A stretch of DNA of 6,704 nucleotides from Roseburia sp. CAG:303 (GCA_000437755.1 FR900086.1:1-6704); one strand, 5' to 3'. Positions 1 through 6,698 are shown, counted from the first letter of the stretch. Notes: generated from the letters alone by a model not told the origin. Program-made: numbers and translations.

Positions 1-60
1 CAGTGTGTAGTTTTGAATGAACAGAATATACTTTTTGGAAGTACATTTTTCATTTTATAA

Positions 61-132
61 GGCTCCGTGGTCAAGCGGTTAAGACATCGCCCTTTCACGG
101 CGGTAACACGGGTTCGATTCCCGTCGGAGTCA
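61..132 (+). tRNA. tRNA-Glu (anticodon UUC)
   Basis: A full cloverleaf can be folded. The acceptor stem pairs 61-67 with 125-131 and has one G-U wobble. The D stem is GTC/GAC. The anticodon stem pairs 87-91 with 99-103, around a 7-base loop with TTC at 94-96. The T stem pairs 108-112 with 120-124, with TTCGATT in the loop. Position 132 (A) is the discriminator. CCA is not encoded, so it must be added after transcription. No terminator separates this gene from tRNA-Cys. Confidence 0.96.
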
Positions 133-149
133 TTTCCATAAATTTCATA

Positions 150-178
150 TTGACAGATATGGTATTTATGTTTATAAT
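150..178 (+). promoter_or_regulatory. Consensus sigma-A promoter of tRNA-Cys
   Basis: TTGACA at 150-155 and TATAAT at 173-178 are exact consensus hexamers separated by 17 bp, the ideal spacing. Transcription would start near 185, about 7 bases before the tRNA-Cys 5' end at 192. This suggests tRNA-Cys has its own strong constitutive promoter, even though read-through from tRNA-Glu is also possible. Confidence 0.85.
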
Positions 179-191
179 ATAAATATGATAT

Positions 192-262
192 GGCGACATA
201 GCCAAGTGGTAAGGCATGGGTCTGCAACACCCTGATCATCAGTTCAAATCTGATTGTCGCCT
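192..262 (+). tRNA. tRNA-Cys (anticodon GCA)
   Basis: The acceptor stem pairs 192-198 (GGCGACA) with 255-261 (TGTCGCC). The anticodon loop CTGCAAC at 222-228 has GCA at 224-226. The discriminator at 262 is T; U73 is a known identity element for cysteinyl-tRNA synthetase. The outermost pair of the anticodon stem is a T-T mismatch (217/233). CCA is not encoded. Confidence 0.96.
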
Positions 263-269
263 TTTTTGC

Positions 270-301
270 CCCATAAACATTTTGTTTATGGGATTTTTTT
301 T
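270..301 (+). terminator. Rho-independent terminator after tRNA-Cys
   Basis: CCCATAAAC at 270-278 pairs perfectly with GTTTATGGG at 284-292 around a 5-base loop. One A and a run of eight T residues (294-301) follow. This should end the tRNA transcript and separate it from ktrB, which begins about 50 bases downstream. Confidence 0.9.
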
Positions 302-304
302 GTT

Positions 305-333
305 TTAAAGCAAGCATTTGATGAGATTATATA
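305..333 (+). promoter_or_regulatory. Weak candidate promoter of ktrBA
   Basis: TATATA at 328-333 could be a -10 element, with TTAAAG at 305-310 as a poor -35 at 17 bp spacing. It sits between the tRNA terminator and the GAGG ribosome binding site of ktrB, the only place for a dedicated promoter if the terminator is efficient. The match to consensus is weak. The 52-base gap has no room for a long leader RNA or riboswitch. Confidence 0.3.
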
Positions 334-353
334 CAAAAGGAAATGAGGAAGCT

Positions 354-1652
354 ATGGTTGATCTGATAAAAAAACAGTCTTCAGCAAGAATTATAGCCCT
401 GGGTTTTGCTTTGCTTATATTTGCAGGTTCGGTATTGCTTATGCTGCCCTGCAGCAGACAACCAGGAGTGGAACTCCATTATATCGATGCATTATACACT
501 TCGACCAGTGCAGTCTGCGTGACAGGACTGATTGCTGTTGATGCCGGAGATACCTTTACCGTATTTGGTCAGTTTATTTTGGCATTATTAATACAAATCG
601 GCGGGCTTGGAGTAACAACCATCGGGGTTGGGATTATGCTGGCGATGGGAAAGAAGGTAAACACAAAAGGCAGAATGGTGCTGAAAGAGGCAACAAATTT
701 TCACTCCGCCAAAGGACTGATCCGTCTGGTGCATAAAATATTCCTTGTAACTATTATCTTTGAACTTTTGGGTGCAATACTCAGTTCTTTTGTATTTTTG
801 AAAGATTATCCGGGGCTTCGTGGAATTTGGATTAGTGTGTTTCATTCTATTGCGGCATTTAATAATGCAGGATTTGACATATTAGGGAATTATCAGAATC
901 TGCTTCCGTATCAGAATAATGTCTGGCTGAACCTTGTTACCTGCGGGTTGGTATTTTTTGGCGGCATTGGTTTTTATGTTATATGGGATCTGTGGGATAA
1001 GAAATGCTGTTGGAGAAAACTTTCCATGCATTCAAAGGTAGTGCTTTCCGTCAGTCTGGTATTGACTGCGGTGGGAACTGTATTGATAAAAATGACGGAA
1101 TCTGTTACATGGCTGGGTGCATTTTTCCACAGTATATCGGCGAGAACGGCAGGCTTTTCCACATATTCCATTGGCGGATTTTCCAAATCAGGACTGTTTC
1201 TGCTGATGATACTTATGTTTATAGGTGCTTCGCCGGGTTCAACCGGCGGTGGAATAAAAACCAGTACATTTTTTGTACTGCTGCAGGGAATTAAGGCTGC
1301 AGCTACGAATTATTCCGAAAAAGCATTTCATTATGCGATACCGAAAGATACATTCAAAAAGGCGGCTGTTATTACGATTATGGGTATCAGTGTGATTATA
1401 ACAGGGACATACATGATGGGAATCATGGAGCCTGGCATTTCATTTCTGGATATTCTGTTTGAAGTGACCAGTGCATTCGGAACTGTAGGGCTGTCCACCG
1501 GCATCACCCCGCATTTAACAGACGGAAGCAAAATTTTATCGGTTGTCATTATGTACATAGGCAGGTTAGGACCATTAACAATAGCGACTTTATGGCATTT
1601 TTCAAAAGGAGAGCGGGTTAGTTATCCAGAAGGAAATTTAAACATAGGATAA
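354..1652 (+). CDS. ktrB: Potassium uptake channel subunit KtrB (TrkH/Ktr family)
   Basis: This is the integral-membrane, K+-conducting subunit of a Ktr/Trk system. The 432 residues fit the family's usual length. All four pore-loop filters are visible: SAVCVTGL (52-59), FNNAGF (169-174), ARTAGFST (263-270) and SAFGTVGLS (373-381), each with the filter glycine. The conserved intramembrane gating-loop sequence GASPGSTGGGIKT is at 291-303. A C-terminal IGRLGPLTIATLW follows at 402-414. The frame is open from a TTG at 318 and an ATG at 321. I chose the ATG at 354 because GAGG lies at 345-348, five bases upstream, while the earlier codons have no clear ribosome binding site. The stop codon touches the ribosome binding site of ktrA, so the two form an operon in B-then-A order. 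Confidence 0.95.
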   Translation: MVDLIKKQSSARIIALGFALLIFAGSVLLMLPCSRQPGVELHYIDALYTSTSAVCVTGLIAVDAGDTFTVFGQFILALLIQIGGLGVTTIGVGIMLAMGKKVNTKGRMVLKEATNFHSAKGLIRLVHKIFLVTIIFELLGAILSSFVFLKDYPGLRGIWISVFHSIAAFNNAGFDILGNYQNLLPYQNNVWLNLVTCGLVFFGGIGFYVIWDLWDKKCCWRKLSMHSKVVLSVSLVLTAVGTVLIKMTESVTWLGAFFHSISARTAGFSTYSIGGFSKSGLFLLMILMFIGASPGSTGGGIKTSTFFVLLQGIKAAATNYSEKAFHYAIPKDTFKKAAVITIMGISVIITGTYMMGIMEPGISFLDILFEVTSAFGTVGLSTGITPHLTDGSKILSVVIMYIGRLGPLTIATLWHFSKGERVSYPEGNLNIG

Positions 1653-1662
1653 GGAGGAAGAA

Positions 1663-2343
1663 ATGTTTCACAAAAGTAAAATGCGGGAAATGACGTATGG
1701 AATCATTGGACTTGGAAAATTTGGGGAAGCACTGGCACTGACATTGGCAGAGGGCGGAGCAGATATCATCGTAGTGGATCAGGATGAAGAAAAAGTCCGT
1801 GAAATGAGAGAGTATACCGAAAATGCATATGTAGTCCAGAATCTTGAGAAAAAGACTTTGCAGGAAGTAGGACTGCAGAATTGTGACATTGCGATTGTTT
1901 GTATCGGGGAACATCTCGACACTTCGATTTTAACGACACTGAATCTGGTTTCCATGGGGATTCCGAAGGTAATTGCGAAGGCAAACGGGCTGGAGCATGG
2001 AGAAATACTGACAAAGCTTGGGGCGGAGGTCGTATTTCCGGAAAAAGATATGGCATTACGGCTTGCCACCCGCCTGGAAACATCCAAAGTCCTCGACATT
2101 ATCCAGTTAAGTGAGAAAATCAATATTTCAAAGCTGAATATTCCGGAATTTATGGTCGGCAGAATGGTTGTGGAAGCAGATCTGCGATCCCGATTTGGCT
2201 TAAACATCATCGCCATTGAAAATCATTCTTCCGTAATCGAACATATTCGCCCGGAATATAAGTTCCAGAGCGAAGATATCCTGTATTTATCGGGTGCAAA
2301 AGAGGGATTTGAACAATTAATCCACTGGATCGAAACACGATAA
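1663..2343 (+). CDS. ktrA: Potassium uptake regulatory subunit KtrA (RCK/TrkA family)
   Basis: This is the cytosolic gating subunit that, in this family, assembles as an octameric ring under KtrB and binds nucleotides. The 226 residues hold two domains. RCK-N spans roughly 11-130 and has the Rossmann signature GIIGLGKFGE (13-22) and an acidic residue, D39 in VVDQD, at the end of the second strand. RCK-C (TrkA-C) spans roughly 140-222. AAGGAGG at 1651-1657 overlaps the ktrB stop codon and sits five bases from the ATG, so the start is well supported and translation is probably coupled to ktrB. In many Firmicutes KtrA the RCK-C domain binds cyclic-di-AMP; whether this one does cannot be read from the sequence. 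The gene ends 12 bp from the converging kinase gene. Confidence 0.95.
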   Translation: MFHKSKMREMTYGIIGLGKFGEALALTLAEGGADIIVVDQDEEKVREMREYTENAYVVQNLEKKTLQEVGLQNCDIAIVCIGEHLDTSILTTLNLVSMGIPKVIAKANGLEHGEILTKLGAEVVFPEKDMALRLATRLETSKVLDIIQLSEKINISKLNIPEFMVGRMVVEADLRSRFGLNIIAIENHSSVIEHIRPEYKFQSEDILYLSGAKEGFEQLIHWIETR

Positions 2344-2355
2344 GTATTTTGCAGA

Positions 2356-4272
2356 TTAAGGCTGCAGAGGAAGAAGAAATCCAGCCCGGAACAGATGATC
2401 TTCCGGAAAAATATCCAGGGAACTGTCATGTTCCTTCAGGATTTTCCGGACGGATTCGATGCCGATTCCAACGGCATCATTTGTTCGTTTGGAAGAAATA
2501 AATTTTTCGCCGCGGCAGTGCAGTCTGCCATCATAAGTATTTTCTATGGAAACCATCCACATATAACCATTTTCTTTTGCATTCAGAGTAATCTCTTTTT
2601 TATTGCCGGAACCGGAAGTCTGTCGGGTACAGGCTTCGATGGCATTTTCCAGTAAATTTCCCAAAATAGTACAAAGTTCAATCTGATTCAGCGGGCAGTG
2701 TTCCGGCAGAGAAAAATGAATAGAAATCCTGATTTCATTACTTTGAGCCATGCCATAGTAATAGCGGAGCAGTGCATCCACGGTACTGTCCTCGCAAAAA
2801 CTGCTCATTCCGCTATAGATGGCTGTCTGATTGATTTGCTGCAGATAATCAAGAATATCCTGCTGGCCATTTTGGGCGGCAAGTGTGCTGAGTGTATGGA
2901 TATGGTGCTTCAAATCATGTGCCAGCCGGCGGTTTTCTTCTGTCTGTAAGGTCAGCTGTCTGGTATATTCCGTCTGCATGGTTAACTGTCTGTGCATCTG
3001 CCTGTTTTCTTCCATAAATGCAAAATTAGCGACGTAGGCATTGACAATATCACGCCAGAGAATATAGCCGATCATTAAGACATAGAACAGGCTGCACCAC
3101 CCCATGAACCAGTCCGAGTAGATTGGCTCATAATCGGGAAGAATCAGATCCCATACAAAGCCTGCCGAATATACGAGAGCAGAAAGAAAGACCGGAAAAA
3201 TCTGTGTGTCCGTATCACGTAGACAGGTAAAGGCTGTAATGAGCAGATAAGCGGCTGCACAAAGCTTGTATACAAATACCACAAAAGAAAAAAGCTGTAT
3301 GACAGGTGTGGTAAGTACCGCAGAACACAGTGCATAAATAATGGAAATAATACAGAATGTCCAGCTGAAGCAGGCACTGCAGATGCGGTAAACAGAAGGC
3401 ACATTACAGATGCGGTTATGCAGTGAGATGACCAGAGCCGGGATTGCATAGGTAACAGCAAGTGCAATCGCTGAAAATGGTATGACAGGAAGGCATAAAA
3501 TAGTATGAATCACAGGTAATGCATAAAATATGGCGCAAATCAGGCAAAGTGCGGAAAAGGTACAGGCATTGCGGTATTTCATGCGAAGTCCCAGATAAAA
3601 TGCAAGCAGGGAAACAGCTGCGGCAAGGACTACGACGATTACACTCAGAATCATGCGTATGGCACGATAAAAATTGACGGAATAAGTATAGCCGAATGCG
3701 GGCGGATATATCATTCCACTGTAAAAATGCGTCTGATCACTTACGGCAATCACAATTGTTACAGTGCCGCCTGCCGTAAAAGTACAGGTGCGTTCCTGCG
3801 TTTTGGCAGAATAGGAATCAGCGGAAGGATTTCCCACCTGTATGGCAGGAGAATCATTGACATACAACCGGTAGGAAGAATAAATTTCCGGAAGCATTAA
3901 GGAGTACGAGGCTTCTTTTTCCGGAAGTATGATGCGAAGAACATATGTTCCTTGACCATGCGGATTGGATCGTCTGCCATCAAGGTCAAAATGTGTGTGT
4001 TCCCCGATGGCAGTATAGGTCATATAGTCAGAGTTATCCGGCAGCTCGTCCGGTGTCAGCAGGCGGTCAGGATAGAAACACCAGCCACGGATAAGAAAAC
4101 GAAGGGAATGGCTGGACAATTCACTTTCCGACAGATAGAGAATGCCATTGGCAGGTTGCAGCCCGGCATGGGTATATTTATTATCATGAAAAAATAGCCC
4201 GATAAATATAATAGAAGAAACAAAAATACAGGCAATGGATATAATGAAATGCTTCAAATCAGTGTGTTTCAT
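2356..4272 (-). CDS. 7TMR-DISM-like membrane sensor histidine kinase with GHKL domain
   Basis: This predicted kinase (638 aa) is the sensor partner of the LytTR regulator. Residues 8-28 are a first membrane helix. Residues 29-200 form an extracellular beta-rich domain that resembles the 7TMR-DISM extracellular module, with GWCFYPDRLLTPDEL at 63-77 and YRLYVND at 134-140. Seven hydrophobic helices span about 204-406. A cytoplasmic helix with a 10-residue repeat (428-447) leads to the phosphoacceptor motif HDLKHHI, with H452 the likely site. The GHKL ATPase has an N-box, NLLENAIEA (539-547), and a glycine box, VGIGIESV (601-608), so it looks catalytically intact. The start overlaps the surface-protein stop by 14 bp, and AGGAG lies 8 bases upstream of the ATG. 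The ligand is unknown; DISM domains often resemble carbohydrate-binding folds. The family call is by pattern recognition, not a search. Confidence 0.9.
   Translation of the reverse strand: MKHTDLKHFIISIACIFVSSIIFIGLFFHDNKYTHAGLQPANGILYLSESELSSHSLRFLIRGWCFYPDRLLTPDELPDNSDYMTYTAIGEHTHFDLDGRRSNPHGQGTYVLRIILPEKEASYSLMLPEIYSSYRLYVNDSPAIQVGNPSADSYSAKTQERTCTFTAGGTVTIVIAVSDQTHFYSGMIYPPAFGYTYSVNFYRAIRMILSVIVVVLAAAVSLLAFYLGLRMKYRNACTFSALCLICAIFYALPVIHTILCLPVIPFSAIALAVTYAIPALVISLHNRICNVPSVYRICSACFSWTFCIISIIYALCSAVLTTPVIQLFSFVVFVYKLCAAAYLLITAFTCLRDTDTQIFPVFLSALVYSAGFVWDLILPDYEPIYSDWFMGWCSLFYVLMIGYILWRDIVNAYVANFAFMEENRQMHRQLTMQTEYTRQLTLQTEENRRLAHDLKHHIHTLSTLAAQNGQQDILDYLQQINQTAIYSGMSSFCEDSTVDALLRYYYGMAQSNEIRISIHFSLPEHCPLNQIELCTILGNLLENAIEACTRQTSGSGNKKEITLNAKENGYMWMVSIENTYDGRLHCRGEKFISSKRTNDAVGIGIESVRKILKEHDSSLDIFPEDHLFRAGFLLPLQP
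2932..2991 (-). repeat. Tandem 10-residue repeat in the kinase signalling helix
   Basis: Two adjacent 30-bp units encode RQLTMQTEYT and RQLTLQTEEN (residues 428-447), identical at 7 of 10 positions. A further RRL follows directly before the HDLKHHI phosphoacceptor box. The unit lies in the helix joining the last membrane segment to the dimerisation helix, so it changes linker length rather than a catalytic part. Confidence 0.8.
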
Positions 4273-5953
4273 GGTGAGTTCTCCTATAACGACAGAATGC
4301 GGCTGTGCAGGTTCCGGTAAGCATTACAATGCATATGGCAGCAGGAATATGCCAGGATTTATTTCCGGCAGATGCGGAAACTACGGCAATTTCCTGTGTT
4401 GCGTCCGTAACTCCGTCCGTTTCGGAATAAAAAGTCCACGTCCCGGTGTGTGGGAGTAGAAAGGAAGCTGTCATGGTAACAGAATCCGTTTGTGCTGCAT
4501 ATGTTTTAGAACCGGTTGCATCTTCCAGATAAAAAGCATCCGCCTCCCGGGTATAAGGAACGGTAAGGATCGAATCATTCAGAACAGATAAATCCTCACA
4601 ATTCAAGGATACCGATATGGTAATGCTATTCTGGGCTGGCTGCTTTATGGTAACAGAAAACTGATCGGAATCTTTCAAAGCATAATTGCGGAAACTGTCA
4701 GAAGAAAATGTAAGTGAAACTCCATTTTTTTCAAAGACGGCATTTCCCGAGGACAGCATAAGACGGAGTCGCGTGCCGGATATAATATCAGAATCTGAAC
4801 AAAAAAATTCTGTCATTCCTGCAGCAGGGGCAGTGGTAGTTTCCAGTTCGGGTAAACTAACCGAATTGCCTGAAACCGAAGCTTCCTGAGTCATGGAAGG
4901 TGACTGTGCAGACAGGGTTTCCTGCGGAACTTGCAAAGCTGTAGTTTCCTGCGGAAGAAAAGATGACTGTGCAACCGAAGAGTCTTGCTGCTCCTGCGAA
5001 ATCGAAGTTTCCTGTGTTATGGAAGGGAGCTGTGCAGCCAGGGCTTCCTGCGGAACTTGCGAAGCTGTAGTTTCCTGCGGAAGGGAAGATGGTACGGAAG
5101 TCGGCTGCGTGGTCTGGGATTCCTGAGGAATTTCCGAAGAGGAAGTCTCCTGCGGCTTTGAGGAAGATGATTCTTCCGGGGCAGGCTGGGTGTAATCCGG
5201 CGGGTTATATCCGTCAGAATTTCCGCCGTCACGGTCTCCGTCAATATGGCCTTTGATGTGAATCGTATCGTCATAGTCGAAAATCAGGGTATTTGTTTTT
5301 CCACCCGGATATTCTGCATACAAAGAATAGGTATTTCCGTTGTGCAGTCCGAAAGCCCCGATTGCAAGCATATTTGACATTACCATAATATAATATTTTT
5401 CTGTAACGTCCACAAAATCCCCATCATTTTCTTTAAGAAAGATCTTTGTCTGCTCAGTCATTTCGTCGGTCAGATCTACCCAGGGAAAAAGAAAAGACTG
5501 GGAATAACTTTCATAGAAAAACATATCCAGCTGCGGATTTTCCGGCTCCTGAACGGTAATATAATAATAAAAAACAGGTAATTTTCCGTCAAAACTCATG
5601 CCATCGTCGAATACAGGCGTGCCGGTCAGACAGTAAAGTCCGGTTTTCTCTGTGCTCGGTTCGGGGTAATTTTCCGTAGGACTCCAGTTTATTGTAACCG
5701 GATAATACTCCTCATAACTGCTGGAATCAAAATCGGCATTTTCTGAGAATACAAGTGTGTGGGGGAGTACGGCTTCTGCAGAAGAAAGGTCAGTATGTAA
5801 AGCAACGGCTGATACACCGAGATTCATGCCTGCCGGAACTTCCGCAGATCGAAGAATAATGGAATTCTGTGAAACAGATTCCGTTGCGGACAAAGGATTG
5901 CATAGCTGTAATATAAACATAACAGATAAGAAAACAGAGGTTAATTTTTTCAT
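4259..5953 (-). CDS. Secreted, membrane-anchored surface protein with repeat linker (function unknown)
   Basis: This gene has no name I can recognise. The 564 residues begin with a signal peptide (MKK, a hydrophobic core at 6-17, likely cleavage after LSA at 21-23). Residues about 60-136 resemble a bacterial Ig-like domain, with VTINW and TGLYCLTGTPVF. Another beta-rich region runs to about 230, and a DxDxDG sequence lies at 238-243. Residues 250-378 are a Pro/Gln/Glu/Ser/Thr linker with 42-residue repeats. Residues 385-510 form a second beta-rich domain. A membrane helix (534-554) and a basic tail, RYRR, end the protein. Most of it should be exposed outside the cell. It starts 7 bp after the regulator and overlaps the kinase start, so it probably belongs to their signalling unit as an accessory receptor or a wall-spanning ligand-binding partner (inference). 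The only upstream Shine-Dalgarno sequence is 12 bases from the ATG, a long spacing. Confidence 0.88.
   Translation of the reverse strand: MKKLTSVFLSVMFILQLCNPLSATESVSQNSIILRSAEVPAGMNLGVSAVALHTDLSSAEAVLPHTLVFSENADFDSSSYEEYYPVTINWSPTENYPEPSTEKTGLYCLTGTPVFDDGMSFDGKLPVFYYYITVQEPENPQLDMFFYESYSQSFLFPWVDLTDEMTEQTKIFLKENDGDFVDVTEKYYIMVMSNMLAIGAFGLHNGNTYSLYAEYPGGKTNTLIFDYDDTIHIKGHIDGDRDGGNSDGYNPPDYTQPAPEESSSSKPQETSSSEIPQESQTTQPTSVPSSLPQETTASQVPQEALAAQLPSITQETSISQEQQDSSVAQSSFLPQETTALQVPQETLSAQSPSMTQEASVSGNSVSLPELETTTAPAAGMTEFFCSDSDIISGTRLRLMLSSGNAVFEKNGVSLTFSSDSFRNYALKDSDQFSVTIKQPAQNSITISVSLNCEDLSVLNDSILTVPYTREADAFYLEDATGSKTYAAQTDSVTMTASFLLPHTGTWTFYSETDGVTDATQEIAVVSASAGNKSWHIPAAICIVMLTGTCTAAFCRYRRTHHETH
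4281..4285 (-). promoter_or_regulatory. Ribosome binding site of the kinase, inside the surface gene
   Basis: AGGAG on the minus strand lies 8 bases before the kinase ATG and within the last codons of the surface-protein gene. With the 14-bp gene overlap, this indicates coupled translation and supports the start at 4272. The surrounding TATAGGAGAA is repeated exactly at the regulator/surface-gene junction. Confidence 0.75.
4871..5080 (-). repeat. 42-residue (126-bp) direct repeat in the surface-protein linker
   Basis: A 126-bp unit starting at 5080 is followed by a partial second copy starting at 4954. Both begin PQETTA and continue QVPQE. Their first 28 residues (292-319 and 334-361) match at 21 positions. 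The second copy then diverges toward the C-terminal domain. The flanking linker has more PQE units at 267-269 and 276-278. The composition suggests an extended, flexible wall-spanning stalk. Confidence 0.85.
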
Positions 5954-5960
5954 AAATCTT

Positions 5961-6671
5961 TTATTCTCCTATAGAATCGTACATATAAATTTTCCAGTTC
6001 TGAATCGTCTCTTTCTTGTTGCGGATACTGATCTGAATCCGTTCATTATTATCCAGAATAAAGAAGACATCCCGCACACCTGTGATATGCTGCATATTTA
6101 CAAGAATACTGCGCATGGGAGAAAGAAATCTTTTATCGGAAAGAAGCGGTTTAACCAGATCGTTATAAGGCATCTTTACAGGAAAAATTCTTTTCTCCGT
6201 ATGAATATAGGTTGTACGGTTGTGGTAATCTATGTATAAGATATCTTTCAATATAATGGATACCGGAACATTTTCGCAGACAACCTCAAACATATCGGAA
6301 TGGTCTGTAAATTCGCAGAACGACATTGCCTGAAGAAAATCCGCTTTGTTAAAAGGTTTCAGGAGATAGTACACGGCATGCACACTGTAACTGAGTCTGG
6401 AATATTCTTCGGTACTGCTTAAGAATATCAGCCGGCAGTTTTTGTCGGAACGGTAAATCTCTCTGGCGACCTCCATGCCGGTCATGCCGTCCATGTAAAT
6501 ATCCAGAAATACAAGATCGAATCTACCCGGTTCAAAGTCCTTTAAAAACTGCTCTCCGGAATCATATTCATAAATCTTGCAGTCAAAGTGATTTTGTGAC
6601 ATATAATCGGACAGTTCCTGTCGAAGAATGTCTCTGTCGGTTTTTAAATCATCTAAAATAGCAGTATTCAT
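5961..6671 (-). CDS. LytTR-family response regulator
   Basis: This is the predicted output partner of the downstream kinase. Its 236 residues match the usual AgrA/LytR size. The receiver domain (1-120) has the acidic pair D7/D8, the phosphoacceptor D57 in FLDIYMDG, the LSST segment at 84-87 and the conserved K105 in LKPF. The C-terminal LytTR DNA-binding domain covers about 135-230 and has ILYIDYHNRTTYIHT near its start and FLSPMRSILVNMQHI in its middle. Proteins of this class usually bind pairs of short direct repeats at promoters. The ATG at 6671 has GAAGGGAG (6687-6680) eight bases upstream. It is the first gene of the tight three-gene minus-strand group. Its upstream control region is mostly beyond the window edge, so autoregulation cannot be judged. 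Confidence 0.94.
   Translation of the reverse strand: MNTAILDDLKTDRDILRQELSDYMSQNHFDCKIYEYDSGEQFLKDFEPGRFDLVFLDIYMDGMTGMEVAREIYRSDKNCRLIFLSSTEEYSRLSYSVHAVYYLLKPFNKADFLQAMSFCEFTDHSDMFEVVCENVPVSIILKDILYIDYHNRTTYIHTEKRIFPVKMPYNDLVKPLLSDKRFLSPMRSILVNMQHITGVRDVFFILDNNERIQISIRNKKETIQNWKIYMYDSIGE
5966..5970 (-). promoter_or_regulatory. Distant ribosome binding site of the surface-protein gene
   Basis: AGGAG on the minus strand lies inside the last codons of the regulator gene, two bases before its TAA, and 12 bases from the surface-protein ATG at 5953. No alternative in-frame start brings it closer without losing the signal peptide. The long spacing may lower expression relative to the neighbours, or depend on ribosomes finishing the regulator. 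Confidence 0.6.
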
Positions 6672-6692
6672 TACAAAGACTCCCTTCTGAAA

Positions 6693-6698
6693 ATTATA
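6693..6698 (-). promoter_or_regulatory. Possible -10 element upstream of the LytTR operon
   Basis: TATAAT on the minus strand (6698-6693) lies 21 bases upstream of the regulator ATG. A start 7 bases downstream would fall at about 6686, at the edge of the ribosome binding site, which leaves a very short leader. The -35 region is outside the window, so the call stays weak. Confidence 0.25.

Noticed and set aside
13..32. TTGAAT (13-18) and TATACT (27-32) as a promoter of tRNA-Glu.
   Set aside because: The spacing is only 8 bp. TATACT alone could be a -10 element, but the sequence 17 bp upstream of it (TGTGTA at 4-9) is a poor -35. The transcript may begin outside the window.
61..301. The tRNA pair as an attachment site for an integrated element.
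   Set aside because: Both tRNA genes are intact. There is no integrase and no duplicated tRNA 3' end in the window, and the genes that follow are housekeeping or regulatory.
302..353. A cyclic-di-AMP (ydaO-type) riboswitch before ktrB, as found upstream of ktr genes in some Firmicutes.
   Set aside because: Only 52 bases separate the tRNA terminator from the ktrB start. This is too short for that riboswitch, and no suitable hairpins are present.
4442..4456. LPHTG (residues 500-504) in the surface protein, which fits the sortase motif LPXTG.
   Set aside because: It is followed by TWTFYSETDG, not a hydrophobic stretch, and lies about 30 residues before the membrane helix. It looks like the last strand of the beta-rich domain. 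Membrane anchoring by the C-terminal helix is the simpler reading.
4893..5126. Plus-strand open frame encoding a Cys-rich repeat peptide opposite the surface-protein linker.
   Set aside because: It is the complement of the PQET repeats: the TTCCTGCGG units read as Cys codons in that frame. It has no convincing ribosome binding site, and the minus-strand gene explains the repeat.
5017..5274. Minus-strand open frame encoding an Arg/Pro/Leu-rich peptide.
   Set aside because: It is an out-of-frame reading of the surface-protein linker, with composition set by the repeated CCGCAGGAA sequence.
5898..5909. LQLC (residues 15-18) in the surface-protein signal sequence as a lipoprotein box.
   Set aside because: The residue before Cys is Leu rather than Ala, Gly or Ser, and Gln precedes it. 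A normal signal peptidase site at LSA (21-23) is a better fit.
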